DNA of 35,763 nucleotides from Ignavibacteriota bacterium (lineage in GTDB: Bacteria; Bacteroidota; Ignavibacteria; Kapaibacteriales; UBA2268), in the NCBI GenBank assembly GCA_020437395.1, contig JAGQWJ010000014.1:1-35763 (forward strand), written 5' to 3'. Positions 26,808 through 34,863 of the stretch are shown piece after piece. The position numbers were made by a program, and so were the translations under genes. Position 1 is the stretch's first letter, and the number at the start of each line of letters is the position of its first letter. The notes beneath the pieces are model-generated. The model saw only the letters and a program-made list of their open reading frames with translations, made no database searches and was not told where the DNA came from.

Positions 26808-28640
26808 TTACTCAACAGTTACTGACTTAGCCAAATTACGAGGTTGATCTACATCACAACCCAATTTCAGAGCAATATGATAAGCTAATAGTTGCAATGG
26901 AACTACTGATAATATCGGATTTAGCATAGGCATAACCTCTGGAACGTAAATAACGTGGTCAGCAACTTTCTTGATTCGTTCATCACCTTCTGTTGCAATA
27001 GCTATTATCTTACCTTTACGTGCCTTCACTTCCTCTATATTCGAAAATACCTTATCGTAAATTGTATCCTTAGTAGCTATGAATACTACTGGCATATTCT
27101 CATCTATCAGAGCAATAGGACCGTGTTTCATCTCTGCAGCTGGGTAACCTTCTGCATGTATGTAAGAAATTTCTTTTAGCTTCAATGCACCTTCTAAAGC
27201 CAAAGGATAGTTAAACCCACGACCTAAGTATAAGAAATTTTTATTTTCGTAATATTTCTCAGCAATCGCCTTTATTTCTTTCTCAGTAGCAAGTACTTGG
27301 CGGATTTTATCAGGAAGTTCCATTATAGCTTCAGCTATTGCCTGACCTTCTGGTTGCGATAAGTTACGCATTCTACCCAAAAGTAAAGCAATCAAAGATA
27401 AGACTGTTATTTGAGATGTGAATGCCTTAGTAGATGCAACACCAATTTCGGGTCCAGCGTGTATATATACTCCTGCTTCTGTTTCTCGAGCTATTGTTGA
27501 GCCAACCACATTCACTATACCGATAACCGTAGCTCCTTTCTGACGTGCTTCTTTTATTGCAGCTAAAGTATCTAGAGTTTCTCCAGATTGCGAAATAGCA
27601 AATACAATATCATCTGGACCAATAATAGGATTGCGATATCTAAACTCAGACGCATATTCTACCTCGACTGGTATTTGTGCCATCTGCTCTATCATATATT
27701 CCCCTACTAAACCAGCGTGCCACGAAGTACCACAAGCCGTAATTATAATACGCTTTGTTTTTCGGAGTTTATCCATCATATTGTTCAAACCACCTAACTT
27801 GACATTACCAACGTCTGCTAATAAACGTCCTCGGAATGAATTGAATACAGTCTCAGGTTGCTCATGAATTTCTTTTAGCATAAAGTGGTCAAATCCACCT
27901 TTTTCTATTTGTGCTAAGTCAAATGTAATTTCTTCAATAATTGGTTCCGTACTCTCATTATCAATTGTCTTCGTAGTGAAACCATCGCGTGTGATTATAG
28001 CCATTTCTTTGTCGTTAAGGTAAACTACCTGGTTAGTGTGTTGAATGATTGCAGCTGCATCAGATGCAACTATGAATTCATTCTCTCCTATGCCCAATAC
28101 CATAGGGCTGCCGTGTCTTGCACAAATAATTTTCTCTGGTTCATAGGATGATAGGACTGCTATACCAAAAGTTCCGTCAATCTCAGAAAGTGCTATTCTA
28201 ACAGCTTTCTCTAAATCTTGAACTTTTTCATAGATAGCACCAATGAAAACAGCCAGTACTTCTGTATCAGTATCTGAATTAAAAAAGTATCCGTCTTTTT
28301 CCAATTTGGTTTTCAATGCAGTGTAATTCTCAATAATCCCATTGTGTACAACTGCTATGTTTTCAGAATTGTCCATGTGCGGGTGAGCATTCAAATGATT
28401 TGGGAAACCGTGCGTTGCCCATCTTGTATGTGCTATACCAACGGTAGCATTTATCATATCGTGTGGGGTTAATCTATCTAAATGAGAAACTTTACCAATA
28501 TTTTTCAATAGATTCAGTTTGTCATTTTCGATCATAGCCCAACCTGCGGAGTCATACCCTCTGTACTCCATACGTTTCAGACCATTTAGTAATATATGAG
28601 ATGCTTTTTGCTTACCTATGTAACCTACGATTCCGCACAT
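26808..28640 (-). CDS. glmS: Glutamine-fructose-6-phosphate aminotransferase
   Basis: Makes glucosamine-6-phosphate, the entry to UDP-GlcNAc for peptidoglycan and lipid A. 610 residues, the standard length. C2 (MCGIVGYIG) is the N-terminal nucleophile of the glutaminase domain, with RWATHG, HNGIIENY and RGYDSAGW around it. Two SIS domains follow (ITACGTSWHAG, AISQSGETLDTLAA, GPEIGVASTKAFTSQ, AEGYPAAEMKHGPIALI). The C-terminus DQPRNLAKSVTVE is the conserved glutamine-channel tail. TAATTTTG at 28674-28681 on the minus strand is a possible -7 box. No ribozyme leader was seen. Confidence 0.97.
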   Translation of the reverse strand: MCGIVGYIGKQKASHILLNGLKRMEYRGYDSAGWAMIENDKLNLLKNIGKVSHLDRLTPHDMINATVGIAHTRWATHGFPNHLNAHPHMDNSENIAVVHNGIIENYTALKTKLEKDGYFFNSDTDTEVLAVFIGAIYEKVQDLEKAVRIALSEIDGTFGIAVLSSYEPEKIICARHGSPMVLGIGENEFIVASDAAAIIQHTNQVVYLNDKEMAIITRDGFTTKTIDNESTEPIIEEITFDLAQIEKGGFDHFMLKEIHEQPETVFNSFRGRLLADVGNVKLGGLNNMMDKLRKTKRIIITACGTSWHAGLVGEYMIEQMAQIPVEVEYASEFRYRNPIIGPDDIVFAISQSGETLDTLAAIKEARQKGATVIGIVNVVGSTIARETEAGVYIHAGPEIGVASTKAFTSQITVLSLIALLLGRMRNLSQPEGQAIAEAIMELPDKIRQVLATEKEIKAIAEKYYENKNFLYLGRGFNYPLALEGALKLKEISYIHAEGYPAAEMKHGPIALIDENMPVVFIATKDTIYDKVFSNIEEVKARKGKIIAIATEGDERIKKVADHVIYVPEVMPMLNPILSVVPLQLLAYHIALKLGCDVDQPRNLAKSVTVE

Positions 28641-28764
28641 TTATTTGCTCTTGTTTTTTATATTAACTAATTACAAAATTAGAAAAAATTTAGCATAGTT
28701 TTTAATACTAATCTACGGTTATATTCTTTATAAGATACGAAGTGAGTGATAAATGTACGATTCT

Positions 28765-28788
28765 AATGTTTATAAACATAAAAACATT
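28765..28788. repeat. Inverted repeat just after the thioredoxin cassette
   Basis: AATGTTT and AAACATT flank 10 nt, starting about 10 bp past the stop at 28798. It could be a weak terminator of the cassette, but no T-tract follows on the minus strand. Confidence 0.35.
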
Positions 28789-28797
28789 TAAAATTTT

Positions 28798-29952
28798 CTA
28801 TTTCAATTTTGAAGTTGTACACTCTTTTATCAAATCCAAATAGACATTGTAATTTTTTGGTTTACCAATATAAGCATTTATAACTTGACCTTGTGAATTT
28901 ATAATTAAAAATTCTGGGAATTTTTTGAGTTCATTGTCGATTATGAACTCATCGCATCTATAAACTGGGTAAATCGTTTTTTTTGAATCAATATATTTTT
29001 TCATTTTTTTTAGAGGGTTATTATTAAATTCAAACATAATTGAATAAAATGGTAGTTGACTAGTAGAAAAAAACTTTTCAATATTCTCTGTATTTTGCAT
29101 ACATGGAGCGCACCAAGTCCCCCAAGTATAAATCACTGATAATTCATTATTTTTTATTTCTTTTTGTAAGTCTATACTTTCTCGGTTCAGTCCTTCCAAA
29201 ATATAATTTGTTTTTAATTCTTTCCCAACTATTTCTGGCTTTTTAAGTGATATGCTCTGTTCAAACTCCTCTAAATCGAACTTATTATTTTGCCATTGCT
29301 GATATGTATTACTTAATCTATTTATAATGTTAGAATCTGTATTATTCGAATAAATATAATTAACTGATAATTGATGAATTGTGTCACTCCCAATTAAAAC
29401 GTGAGCTTTTAGATCAAAAACATCTAAATTAATAGTTCCAATCGTTAATTTTTCTATTGAGGTTATATTTTTTTCTAATGAATGTGTTACTGTTTCGTAA
29501 ATTACATTTGCTTGTTCAGGGTTTATCGAGGTTTTTGACTCAATTATCTTTTTTTCATCTATTTTTGTGAATAAATAAGTTATGTCTCTCTTTTTATATA
29601 AATAATAATAGAACATAGTAATCTCGTTAGAAATTTTAAATTCATTTGAATAGTACTTTCTATAACTACCATTTACTTCATTAATAATAAAAATGGTATC
29701 ACCTGAAATTAGTTTTACTTCATCTTTTTTATTATTATAAGTGATTAATATATCTTGGGTATTATTATTTTTCTTTTCAATAATTTTAATTGTTGCAAAA
29801 ATTGTATCTAAATAATTACCTTTTGCATCTTTTTTAATTATCGTAATTGTTGACTCAGTATTAAATTTTAACGAATCAAGACCAATAATTTCAGAAGTAA
29901 GGAAGTTGAAACATGTAAAAATGAAAAACAATATAATTAAATACTTAATCAA
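28798..29952 (-). CDS. Exported thioredoxin-fold protein (TlpA-like, CAPC), second paralog
   Basis: 384 residues. A hydrophobic N-terminus (YLIILFFIFTCFNFLTS) looks like an uncleaved anchor or signal. Residues about 25-240 are an unrecognised, beta-rich, lysine-rich region. Residues about 248-384 are a thioredoxin domain with WGTWCAPC (C281, C284) and a later KKFPEFLIIN that supplies the cis-proline. TNYILEGLN just before the domain matches NYILQGIN in the neighbour at 29945, so the two are tandem paralogs. Likely a periplasmic disulfide reductase or isomerase. The start overlaps the upstream gene by 8 nt; it is last of the four-gene cassette. Sequence here is more A+T-rich than in housekeeping genes nearby. 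Confidence 0.8.
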   Translation of the reverse strand: MIKYLIILFFIFTCFNFLTSEIIGLDSLKFNTESTITIIKKDAKGNYLDTIFATIKIIEKKNNNTQDILITYNNKKDEVKLISGDTIFIINEVNGSYRKYYSNEFKISNEITMFYYYLYKKRDITYLFTKIDEKKIIESKTSINPEQANVIYETVTHSLEKNITSIEKLTIGTINLDVFDLKAHVLIGSDTIHQLSVNYIYSNNTDSNIINRLSNTYQQWQNNKFDLEEFEQSISLKKPEIVGKELKTNYILEGLNRESIDLQKEIKNNELSVIYTWGTWCAPCMQNTENIEKFFSTSQLPFYSIMFEFNNNPLKKMKKYIDSKKTIYPVYRCDEFIIDNELKKFPEFLIINSQGQVINAYIGKPKNYNVYLDLIKECTTSKLK

Positions 29953-31039
29953 ATTGACTCAAATACTCCAAATATTCAGAAAAATCCAAAACATAACCAG
30001 GGAAATTACTAATTAATTCTAAATTCCTGTTAAAAACAAGCAAATTGGGATATTCTTCAGTCTTTAGATAATCCAATATATCACAACCAAAATAAACTGG
30101 GAATTGGATATTCTTTCTTTTAAGATATTCATTTAATTCTAATTTCGAGTATTTTTTACTAATTTCACAATTGAGAGAAATAAACTTGAAATTACTATTT
30201 ATTTTTTCACTCAATTTAATAGCATTTTTATAATTTAGTTTACAAGGTCCACACCACGAACCCCAGCAATAAACTAGTAAATATTTATTCTCTTTAAATA
30301 ACTCGTTTATTTCAACGTCTTTCGTGTTAATTCCTTGAAGAATATAATTCAAGTTAAAAGAATTTAAATTAATATCATTGCTCTTCTTTTTTTCTAAAAT
30401 TAGCCTTTCCCTATTATTATAAAATTCAATATACTTTTCAAGATCGAAATATATACTATTATTTTTACTCCGAGAAAAAATAACTTGTTCCCACATACTA
30501 GGCAAATTTTCACCTTCGTGACTTGCTGCTTTAGTAATTATTAAAGAATCAAAACCGTTTTTCGACCATTCAATGGTTAATGACCTATAAATGTTTAAAT
30601 CTTCTACGTATATATCTTGTTTTGTATAGTAAAATGATTCTGTTTCACCATTAATTATAGATTGTTCGGCAATACTTTTTGTTAAACTTTCTAAACTTTT
30701 TTGTAATTCAATAAAGTAAATATATGAACTCAATGGTTTATCGAAATCATTATAATAGTTTCTATTCGTAAAGTAATTTCCATTTGAAAAATTAAAGTAT
30801 TTGATTGAATCTTTGTCAATGAAAGATACACCTAATTCATCAAAATAGATATACTTATAATTATCAGATGAAGATTCTAATATTTTTAAATATGTCTCTT
30901 TTACAATAACTTCGTCTTCCAAGTTAGAGTACAATTTTTGAGTTATCTTAATATCATTACCTAAATCCAAATTTTCTAAGTTGACTTTTGAAAAACAAAT
31001 AGAAATAGAAAAAAAATAAAGAATTATCTTAATAATCAT
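29945..31039 (-). CDS. Exported thioredoxin-fold protein (TlpA-like, CGPC), first paralog
   Basis: 364 residues with a signal-like N-terminus (IKIILYFFSISICFSK). Residues about 20-225 are unrecognised; short patterns such as YIYFDELGVSFIDKDSIKY and LTIEWSKNGFDSLIITKA loosely recall LolA-like sheets, a guess only. Residues about 228-364 are a thioredoxin domain: YCWGSWCGPC (C263, C266, with an extra C258), followed by C-containing NCEISKKY and FGCDI and the cis-proline in EEYPNLLVF. CGPC is the thioredoxin-like, usually reducing, active site. It overlaps the upstream lipoprotein gene by 11 nt and the downstream paralog by 8 nt. Confidence 0.8.
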   Translation of the reverse strand: MIIKIILYFFSISICFSKVNLENLDLGNDIKITQKLYSNLEDEVIVKETYLKILESSSDNYKYIYFDELGVSFIDKDSIKYFNFSNGNYFTNRNYYNDFDKPLSSYIYFIELQKSLESLTKSIAEQSIINGETESFYYTKQDIYVEDLNIYRSLTIEWSKNGFDSLIITKAASHEGENLPSMWEQVIFSRSKNNSIYFDLEKYIEFYNNRERLILEKKKSNDINLNSFNLNYILQGINTKDVEINELFKENKYLLVYCWGSWCGPCKLNYKNAIKLSEKINSNFKFISLNCEISKKYSKLELNEYLKRKNIQFPVYFGCDILDYLKTEEYPNLLVFNRNLELISNFPGYVLDFSEYLEYLSQFD

Positions 31040-31604
31040 ATATATTCATATTTGCAATAACTGCGTTATTTCTAATAATTTGACCAACAGTCTCATATCC
31101 TAATAATGAAAATTTTTCAACTTCAATGCCACAATCTCCTGAACAAGAGCTACCTTTATCACATTTACATGTACTAGTTGGGTATTCACCGGCACTCCAA
31201 ACACAATCACCACAAACACAACCACTTATTTTAACACATGAAGCTTTTTTGGTTTTATCATCTCCTAGACCAATACCAGTCGAATCATAAAATTGAATTC
31301 CAATTGCATATCCGGTTGGAGTTGAAGATGTTAAACAGTTAATAATAACTAATTTTTTACCATCTGTTCGATGAATATCCACAAAATTTACAACTTGAAC
31401 AGTATCAACATTTGTAGTAACATAACCTATTACTTGTGTAAGTATTGAATCAGCAATTAGAGAATCTAAGTAATTATTACTATTATTCAAAACATTTAAT
31501 TGAATTTCTTTTTCGGAATCTTTAATAGTATTATTGTTTGTAACTTCTTGGCAAGATATAGCTAAAAGTAATACTATTACCATTTTTATTGTATTCTTTC
31601 TCAT
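31029..31604 (-). CDS. Small cysteine-rich lipoprotein of the thioredoxin cassette
   Basis: 191 residues. The N-terminus RKNTIKMVIVLLLAISC is a lipoprotein signal with the lipid-bearing cysteine at C18. A polar Asn-rich stretch follows, then a central region with few charges. Nine more cysteines follow, eight packed into about 38 residues (ASCVKISGCVCGDC, then CKCDKGSSCSGDC). This spacing suits a disulfide knot or a metal site; no family was recognised. The two thioredoxin-like proteins downstream overlap in frame order and are natural partners for it. The interrupted gene upstream (31616) is of similar size and style, but clear sequence homology between them was not seen. Confidence 0.75.
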   Translation of the reverse strand: MRKNTIKMVIVLLLAISCQEVTNNNTIKDSEKEIQLNVLNNSNNYLDSLIADSILTQVIGYVTTNVDTVQVVNFVDIHRTDGKKLVIINCLTSSTPTGYAIGIQFYDSTGIGLGDDKTKKASCVKISGCVCGDCVWSAGEYPTSTCKCDKGSSCSGDCGIEVEKFSLLGYETVGQIIRNNAVIANMNIYDY

Positions 31605-31615
31605 TTTTTTTCCTT

Positions 31616-32080
31616 CTAATAAGTAATTGAAAGTGGTGAATAAAATAATAAATCATTAAAAATTGAAACCCCTCTATCCATCTCTAAAGTATTTTTAAAT
31701 TTCTTTTCCTCGCAATTTAATGTACAGTTGAATTCGCCAAATTGACGGCTCCCATTATAAGTACAAAATACTTCTCCTGTTTCAATATCTTTTGCAACCT
31801 CACAACCTTCACCTTCACAAGTACAAATAAATGTCTTACGTTCACCATCCATTGTCAAATTATAAACCCCATTATTATGATCCCAGTAATCGCAAATTAT
31901 CGCTACTGTATCGTTTTTTTCAGTAACTAATTTTAGATAATAATACCTTTTTCCACTAACTGTATCAACTTTTAATTCGTTAACAATTAATTTTTCAAAT
32001 TCATTATTGAGTTTTTCTTTATTTGCTAATGCTAAGTATATTAAAGTATCTACACATAAAGTAGAATCGTTTGTAACCAT
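31616..32080 (-). CDS. Cysteine-containing protein, body of an interrupted lipoprotein gene
   Basis: 154 residues from the ATG at 32080, which lacks any signal peptide. Reading upstream in the same frame gives 39 more codons to an ATG at 32197. Those codons encode a classic lipoprotein signal (KVLLKIVFLVFGIMLTISS) broken by one TGA at codon 21, exactly at the expected lipobox cysteine. The intact product would be 193 residues, close to its neighbour of 191. Eight cysteines are present in the visible body (ICTCEGEGC, VFC, FNCTLNC). Function unknown. Either a pseudogene, an internally initiated cytosolic remnant, or a sequence error. It is first in the cassette, 11 bp before the next gene. Confidence 0.6.
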   Translation of the reverse strand: MVTNDSTLCVDTLIYLALANKEKLNNEFEKLIVNELKVDTVSGKRYYYLKLVTEKNDTVAIICDYWDHNNGVYNLTMDGERKTFICTCEGEGCEVAKDIETGEVFCTYNGSRQFGEFNCTLNCEEKKFKNTLEMDRGVSIFNDLLFYSPLSITY

Positions 32081-32137
32081 AATATTTAAGCTTAAATCTG
32101 TACTTGGGATAATAGTAGCTCCATTTTTCTTGTCTCA

Positions 32138-32197
32138 TGAAGATATTGTCAACATGATTCCAAAAACAAGAAAAACAATCTTTAGCAATACTTTCAT
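32138..32197 (-). pseudogene. Lipoprotein signal peptide cut off from its body by TGA (at 32135-32137)
   Basis: Twenty codons from the ATG at 32197 encode a positively charged start, a long hydrophobic core and LTISS. The next codon is TGA where ISSC would complete a lipobox, and the frame then continues (DKKNGATII) into the gene at 31616 without another stop. TGA differs from the Cys codons TGT and TGC by one base. TGA acts as a normal stop elsewhere in the window, for example at 8145 and 14789. No hairpin resembling a bacterial selenocysteine insertion element follows directly. Confidence 0.65.
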
Positions 32198-32541
32198 ATA
32201 AACTCCAGTTTAATAATTATAAAACTTTTATCCAACTTACACACACACACAATTCCAAACAAAAGTTTTCCACAATTGAAACTTTCCAGTTTATTAAATA
32301 ATTCAAATTTAACTAGATTTTGATATTTTTTGAGGTGCAAATTGATTTGCTTTTTCGTGATTTTAAGTAGGCTGTATTATATTTTTTTCTAAACCCTTAG
32401 CCGCTGATGAAGACAGTGCTTTTAGGAGAAGTATATAAATTCTTCTGATTCTGATAAGAGTTTATTTGTATTACTCTTAATAATTACCACTCAGTCTGTC
32501 TTGAGGACTCCCCCCTAAGTCGAAAATTTCATGAATGATAT
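32198..32541. other. 344-bp intergenic region between the cassette and lpxD
   Basis: No coding sequence found. It contains an (AC)6 run at 32239-32250, a minus-strand TAAATTTG at 32304-32311 that could be the -7 box of the cassette (no -33 at the proper distance), a small plus-strand hairpin GCAAA/TTTGC with T5 at 32337-32355, and the branched RNA candidate at 32394-32519. Confidence 0.6.
32394..32519. ncRNA. Candidate branched structured RNA, strand unresolved
   Basis: Nested complementary segments suggest a multibranch fold: CTTAG (32396-32400) with CTAAG (32515-32519), AAGACAG (32410-32416) with CTGTCTT (32496-32502), and two inner hairpins, AGAAG/CTTCT (32427-32431 with 32442-32446) and TAAGAGT/ACTCTTA (32455-32461 with 32473-32479). 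G+C content is locally higher than the flanks. On the minus strand it would lie after lpxD and before the lipoprotein cassette, perhaps as a leader. No terminator follows on either strand, and no known family was recognised. Confidence 0.35.
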
Positions 32542-33567
32542 CTATTTATTGCTCTTAAGCTTTGCAACATCTTTGGCTAGTTCTGGTAGATTGTTAAGTA
32601 CAGCTTCTATTTTGAATGCTTGTATTTGAGGTCTAGCAGGCGATCCAAAGTAAACACCGCTATTTGAAATAGATTTATTGGTACCTGATTGAGCTATTAA
32701 AGTAACATCGTCGCCGATTTTCAAGTGACCTGCAATTCCTACTTGACCACCTAAACGCACTCTTTTACCTAAGTTAGTAGAGCCAGCTAAACCTGTTTGG
32801 GCAGCTATTCCCGTGTTCTCATCTATCACACAATTGTGCCCAATCTGGCAAAGGTTATCTATCTTCACACCATTACCGATTATTGTGCTTCCCACTACAG
32901 CTCTATCTATTGTAGTATTGCAACCTATTTCGACGTCGTCACCTATTATCACGTTTCCAATCTGAGGTATTTTAGTATATGAACCGTCTTCTCTGTTCTC
33001 AGTAAAACCAAAACCATCTCCGCCAATAACAGCACCTGAGTGGATTATACAATTAGAACCAATTATAACATCTTTATAAAACACAACATTGGGATAGATT
33101 CTATTATTCTTACCAATCTGTACATTATCTTGCAAAGTACAATTCGCCTCAATAATAGTACCTTCTTCTATTCTACAATTATTGCCGATTACACAATTAG
33201 GACTGATGGATACGGACTCGTCAATAAAAGTATTTTCACCAACAACTGCAGATTTATGAATACCAGTAGCTGGTTCTTGTGATATAAAATCAACTAATTT
33301 GATAATTTTTATGAATGCCGAATAAGGGTCATCAACTTTTATATAGGTTTGTCCAGACTCTGGGTTTCTGTCTAAGTCCTTCGGCACTATGATACATGTC
33401 GCATTTGATTCGATCAAAGCATCAAGAAATTTGGGGTCAGAATAAAAAGTAAGTTCTCCTTGAGTAGCAAATTCAATTCTATTCAAGTTGAATATTGATA
33501 CATTTTCATCACCAATAATTTCACCATTGATTGTTTCAGCTATTTCCGAACATTTGATTGATTTCAT
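32542..33567 (-). CDS. lpxD: UDP-3-O-acylglucosamine N-acyltransferase
   Basis: Third step of lipid A synthesis: adds a second hydroxyacyl chain to the deacetylated sugar made by LpxC. 341 residues. The N-terminal uridine-binding domain (about 1-100) has LTFYSDPKF. A left-handed beta-helix follows (about 103-315), with many hexapeptide repeats and the catalytic H244 in CQIGHNCVI. GGDGFGF and FGSPARP are typical. A C-terminal helix ends the protein. It lies last in the bamA-skp-skp-lpxD run, 39 bp after the second skp gene. Confidence 0.97.
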   Translation of the reverse strand: MKSIKCSEIAETINGEIIGDENVSIFNLNRIEFATQGELTFYSDPKFLDALIESNATCIIVPKDLDRNPESGQTYIKVDDPYSAFIKIIKLVDFISQEPATGIHKSAVVGENTFIDESVSISPNCVIGNNCRIEEGTIIEANCTLQDNVQIGKNNRIYPNVVFYKDVIIGSNCIIHSGAVIGGDGFGFTENREDGSYTKIPQIGNVIIGDDVEIGCNTTIDRAVVGSTIIGNGVKIDNLCQIGHNCVIDENTGIAAQTGLAGSTNLGKRVRLGGQVGIAGHLKIGDDVTLIAQSGTNKSISNSGVYFGSPARPQIQAFKIEAVLNNLPELAKDVAKLKSNK

Positions 33568-33606
33568 ATTCTAAGACTACTTTTTATAAATTTTAGTTAA
33601 TGCAAA

Positions 33607-34224
33607 CTATCTTCTTCTTACTCTACGAGGATTTTTCTCTGTTTCTTGCTGATTACGTGGGTCTTTATCAATTTTTTCTTTTAGCTCATCTTCCATTTTC
33701 TTAACATCGACTCCAAGCTCTTTCAAGATTTTAACTGTCAAGTCATATTTGAAATTAGCATAGGCAATTGGTTGAACGCTTTGGTCAAGGACTAAATCAA
33801 AGCCTTCTTCAGCGGCAACTTTCTGAACGGCAGCATATATTTTTGCTTCAACCGGTTCTTGGATTTCTCTTACTGTTTTATCAAATTCGCCACCTGGTTG
33901 GAATTTTTGGGTGGCGTAATCACCTTTTTTTTGAACCAATTTCGCTAAGTCCGTTTCATTTTTTTGCCTTTCTTCATCGGACCAAATTAGCCGATTTTTC
34001 TTAATCTCGTACTCTAATTTGTTAATCTGCTCTTGCATAGCTTTTATCTCACGCTTCCACTCATCTACTATAGTCTGGATTCGTTGTTCAGCTTGTTCAG
34101 ATTCCTGAAATTTTTGTCTGATAGTCTCTGAATTGAAAAACGCAACTCTTTGCGAAAAAAGAGATGGACTTACCAATGAGAAAAGGCAGAAAATCAACAA
34201 TATTTTATTTCTATTCAAGAGCAT
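33607..34224 (-). CDS. Skp/OmpH-family periplasmic chaperone, second copy
   Basis: 205 residues with a signal peptide (KILLIFCLFSLVSPSLFSQ). RVAFFNSETIRQKFQES begins the mature part, followed by long charged coiled-coil helices (about 45-135) and a C-terminal strand region (EEGFDLVLDQS). These are the OmpH/Skp features that hold unfolded outer-membrane proteins in transit. The tail (about 180-205) is very basic, ending RRVRRR. It is a diverged tandem paralog of the gene at 34264. Confidence 0.9.
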   Translation of the reverse strand: MLLNRNKILLIFCLFSLVSPSLFSQRVAFFNSETIRQKFQESEQAEQRIQTIVDEWKREIKAMQEQINKLEYEIKKNRLIWSDEERQKNETDLAKLVQKKGDYATQKFQPGGEFDKTVREIQEPVEAKIYAAVQKVAAEEGFDLVLDQSVQPIAYANFKYDLTVKILKELGVDVKKMEDELKEKIDKDPRNQQETEKNPRRVRRR

Positions 34225-34263
34225 ATTAACTTCGGGTTATTCGGTTATTAGAACCGTAATTAT

Positions 34264-34788
34264 TTATTTACCGCCCCTTTTCAACATATCAAGTACTTTG
34301 AATGTTATATCAAGTGCATCGTCAGCAAAAAGGACAGACTCAGTGCTGCTATCCAAAACTAAGTTTAATTTTTCAGAAGCAGAAACTTTATCAATAGCAT
34401 CTTTTATTTTATTTCTAAGTGGTTGCAAAAGTTCCAATCTCTTCATTTGTAATTCACCTTGTTGACCGAATTTAGCTTGTTGGAATTGCAAAACTGTCTG
34501 ATTTAGTGCTTGAAGTTCTTGTTCTGTAGCAATTTGTTGTTCTTGAGTCATCATTCCTTTTTGTTTTTGATAAGTTTGGAATTTGGTTTCAAGATCACCT
34601 TGCATTTTAAGTAACGAATCTTGGTATTTTGTCGCAATTTCCTTAATCTCAGTGTCTATTTTCTTTGCGTCAGGTAATTGCTCAACTACCATTTGTAAAT
34701 TTGCCACACCCACTTTAAGCGATTGAGCATTTGTAAATCCTAATGCTACAAATAAGAATACGAACAAAATATAATATAGTTTTTTCAT
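34264..34788 (-). CDS. Skp/OmpH-family periplasmic chaperone, first copy
   Basis: 174 residues. The signal peptide (LYYILFVFLFVALGFTNAQ) is followed by LKVGVANLQMVVEQLPDA, then glutamine-rich coiled-coil helices and EKLNLVLDSSTESVLFAD near the end. Length and layout match Skp. It lies directly downstream of bamA (75 bp gap), the usual position for skp. Confidence 0.93.
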   Translation of the reverse strand: MKKLYYILFVFLFVALGFTNAQSLKVGVANLQMVVEQLPDAKKIDTEIKEIATKYQDSLLKMQGDLETKFQTYQKQKGMMTQEQQIATEQELQALNQTVLQFQQAKFGQQGELQMKRLELLQPLRNKIKDAIDKVSASEKLNLVLDSSTESVLFADDALDITFKVLDMLKRGGK

Positions 34789-34863
34789 TTATTCCTCAAA
34801 AAAGTTCTAATATTTAGTTAAACATAAGTTTGTAAATTAAAATTAATGCCTTGTATTTCAAAA

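Noticed and set aside
28641..28740. A glmS ribozyme leader.
   Set aside because: The glmS upstream region is short and A+T-rich with no sign of the ribozyme core, which is mostly known from Firmicutes.
32135..32137. TGA read as selenocysteine.
   Set aside because: No stable hairpin follows within the expected distance. The only nearby dyad (ATTTAAGCTTAAAT, 32086-32099) is A+T-rich and about 38 nt away. Selenocysteine as a lipidated residue is not established.
32404..32525. Hammerhead-ribozyme-like CTGATGA followed about 110 nt later by GTCGAAA.
   Set aside because: In a hammerhead, GAAA must follow stem II directly. Here the 3' arm of the possible stem II (CTGTCTT) is followed by GAGGACTCC, and no third stem closes correctly.
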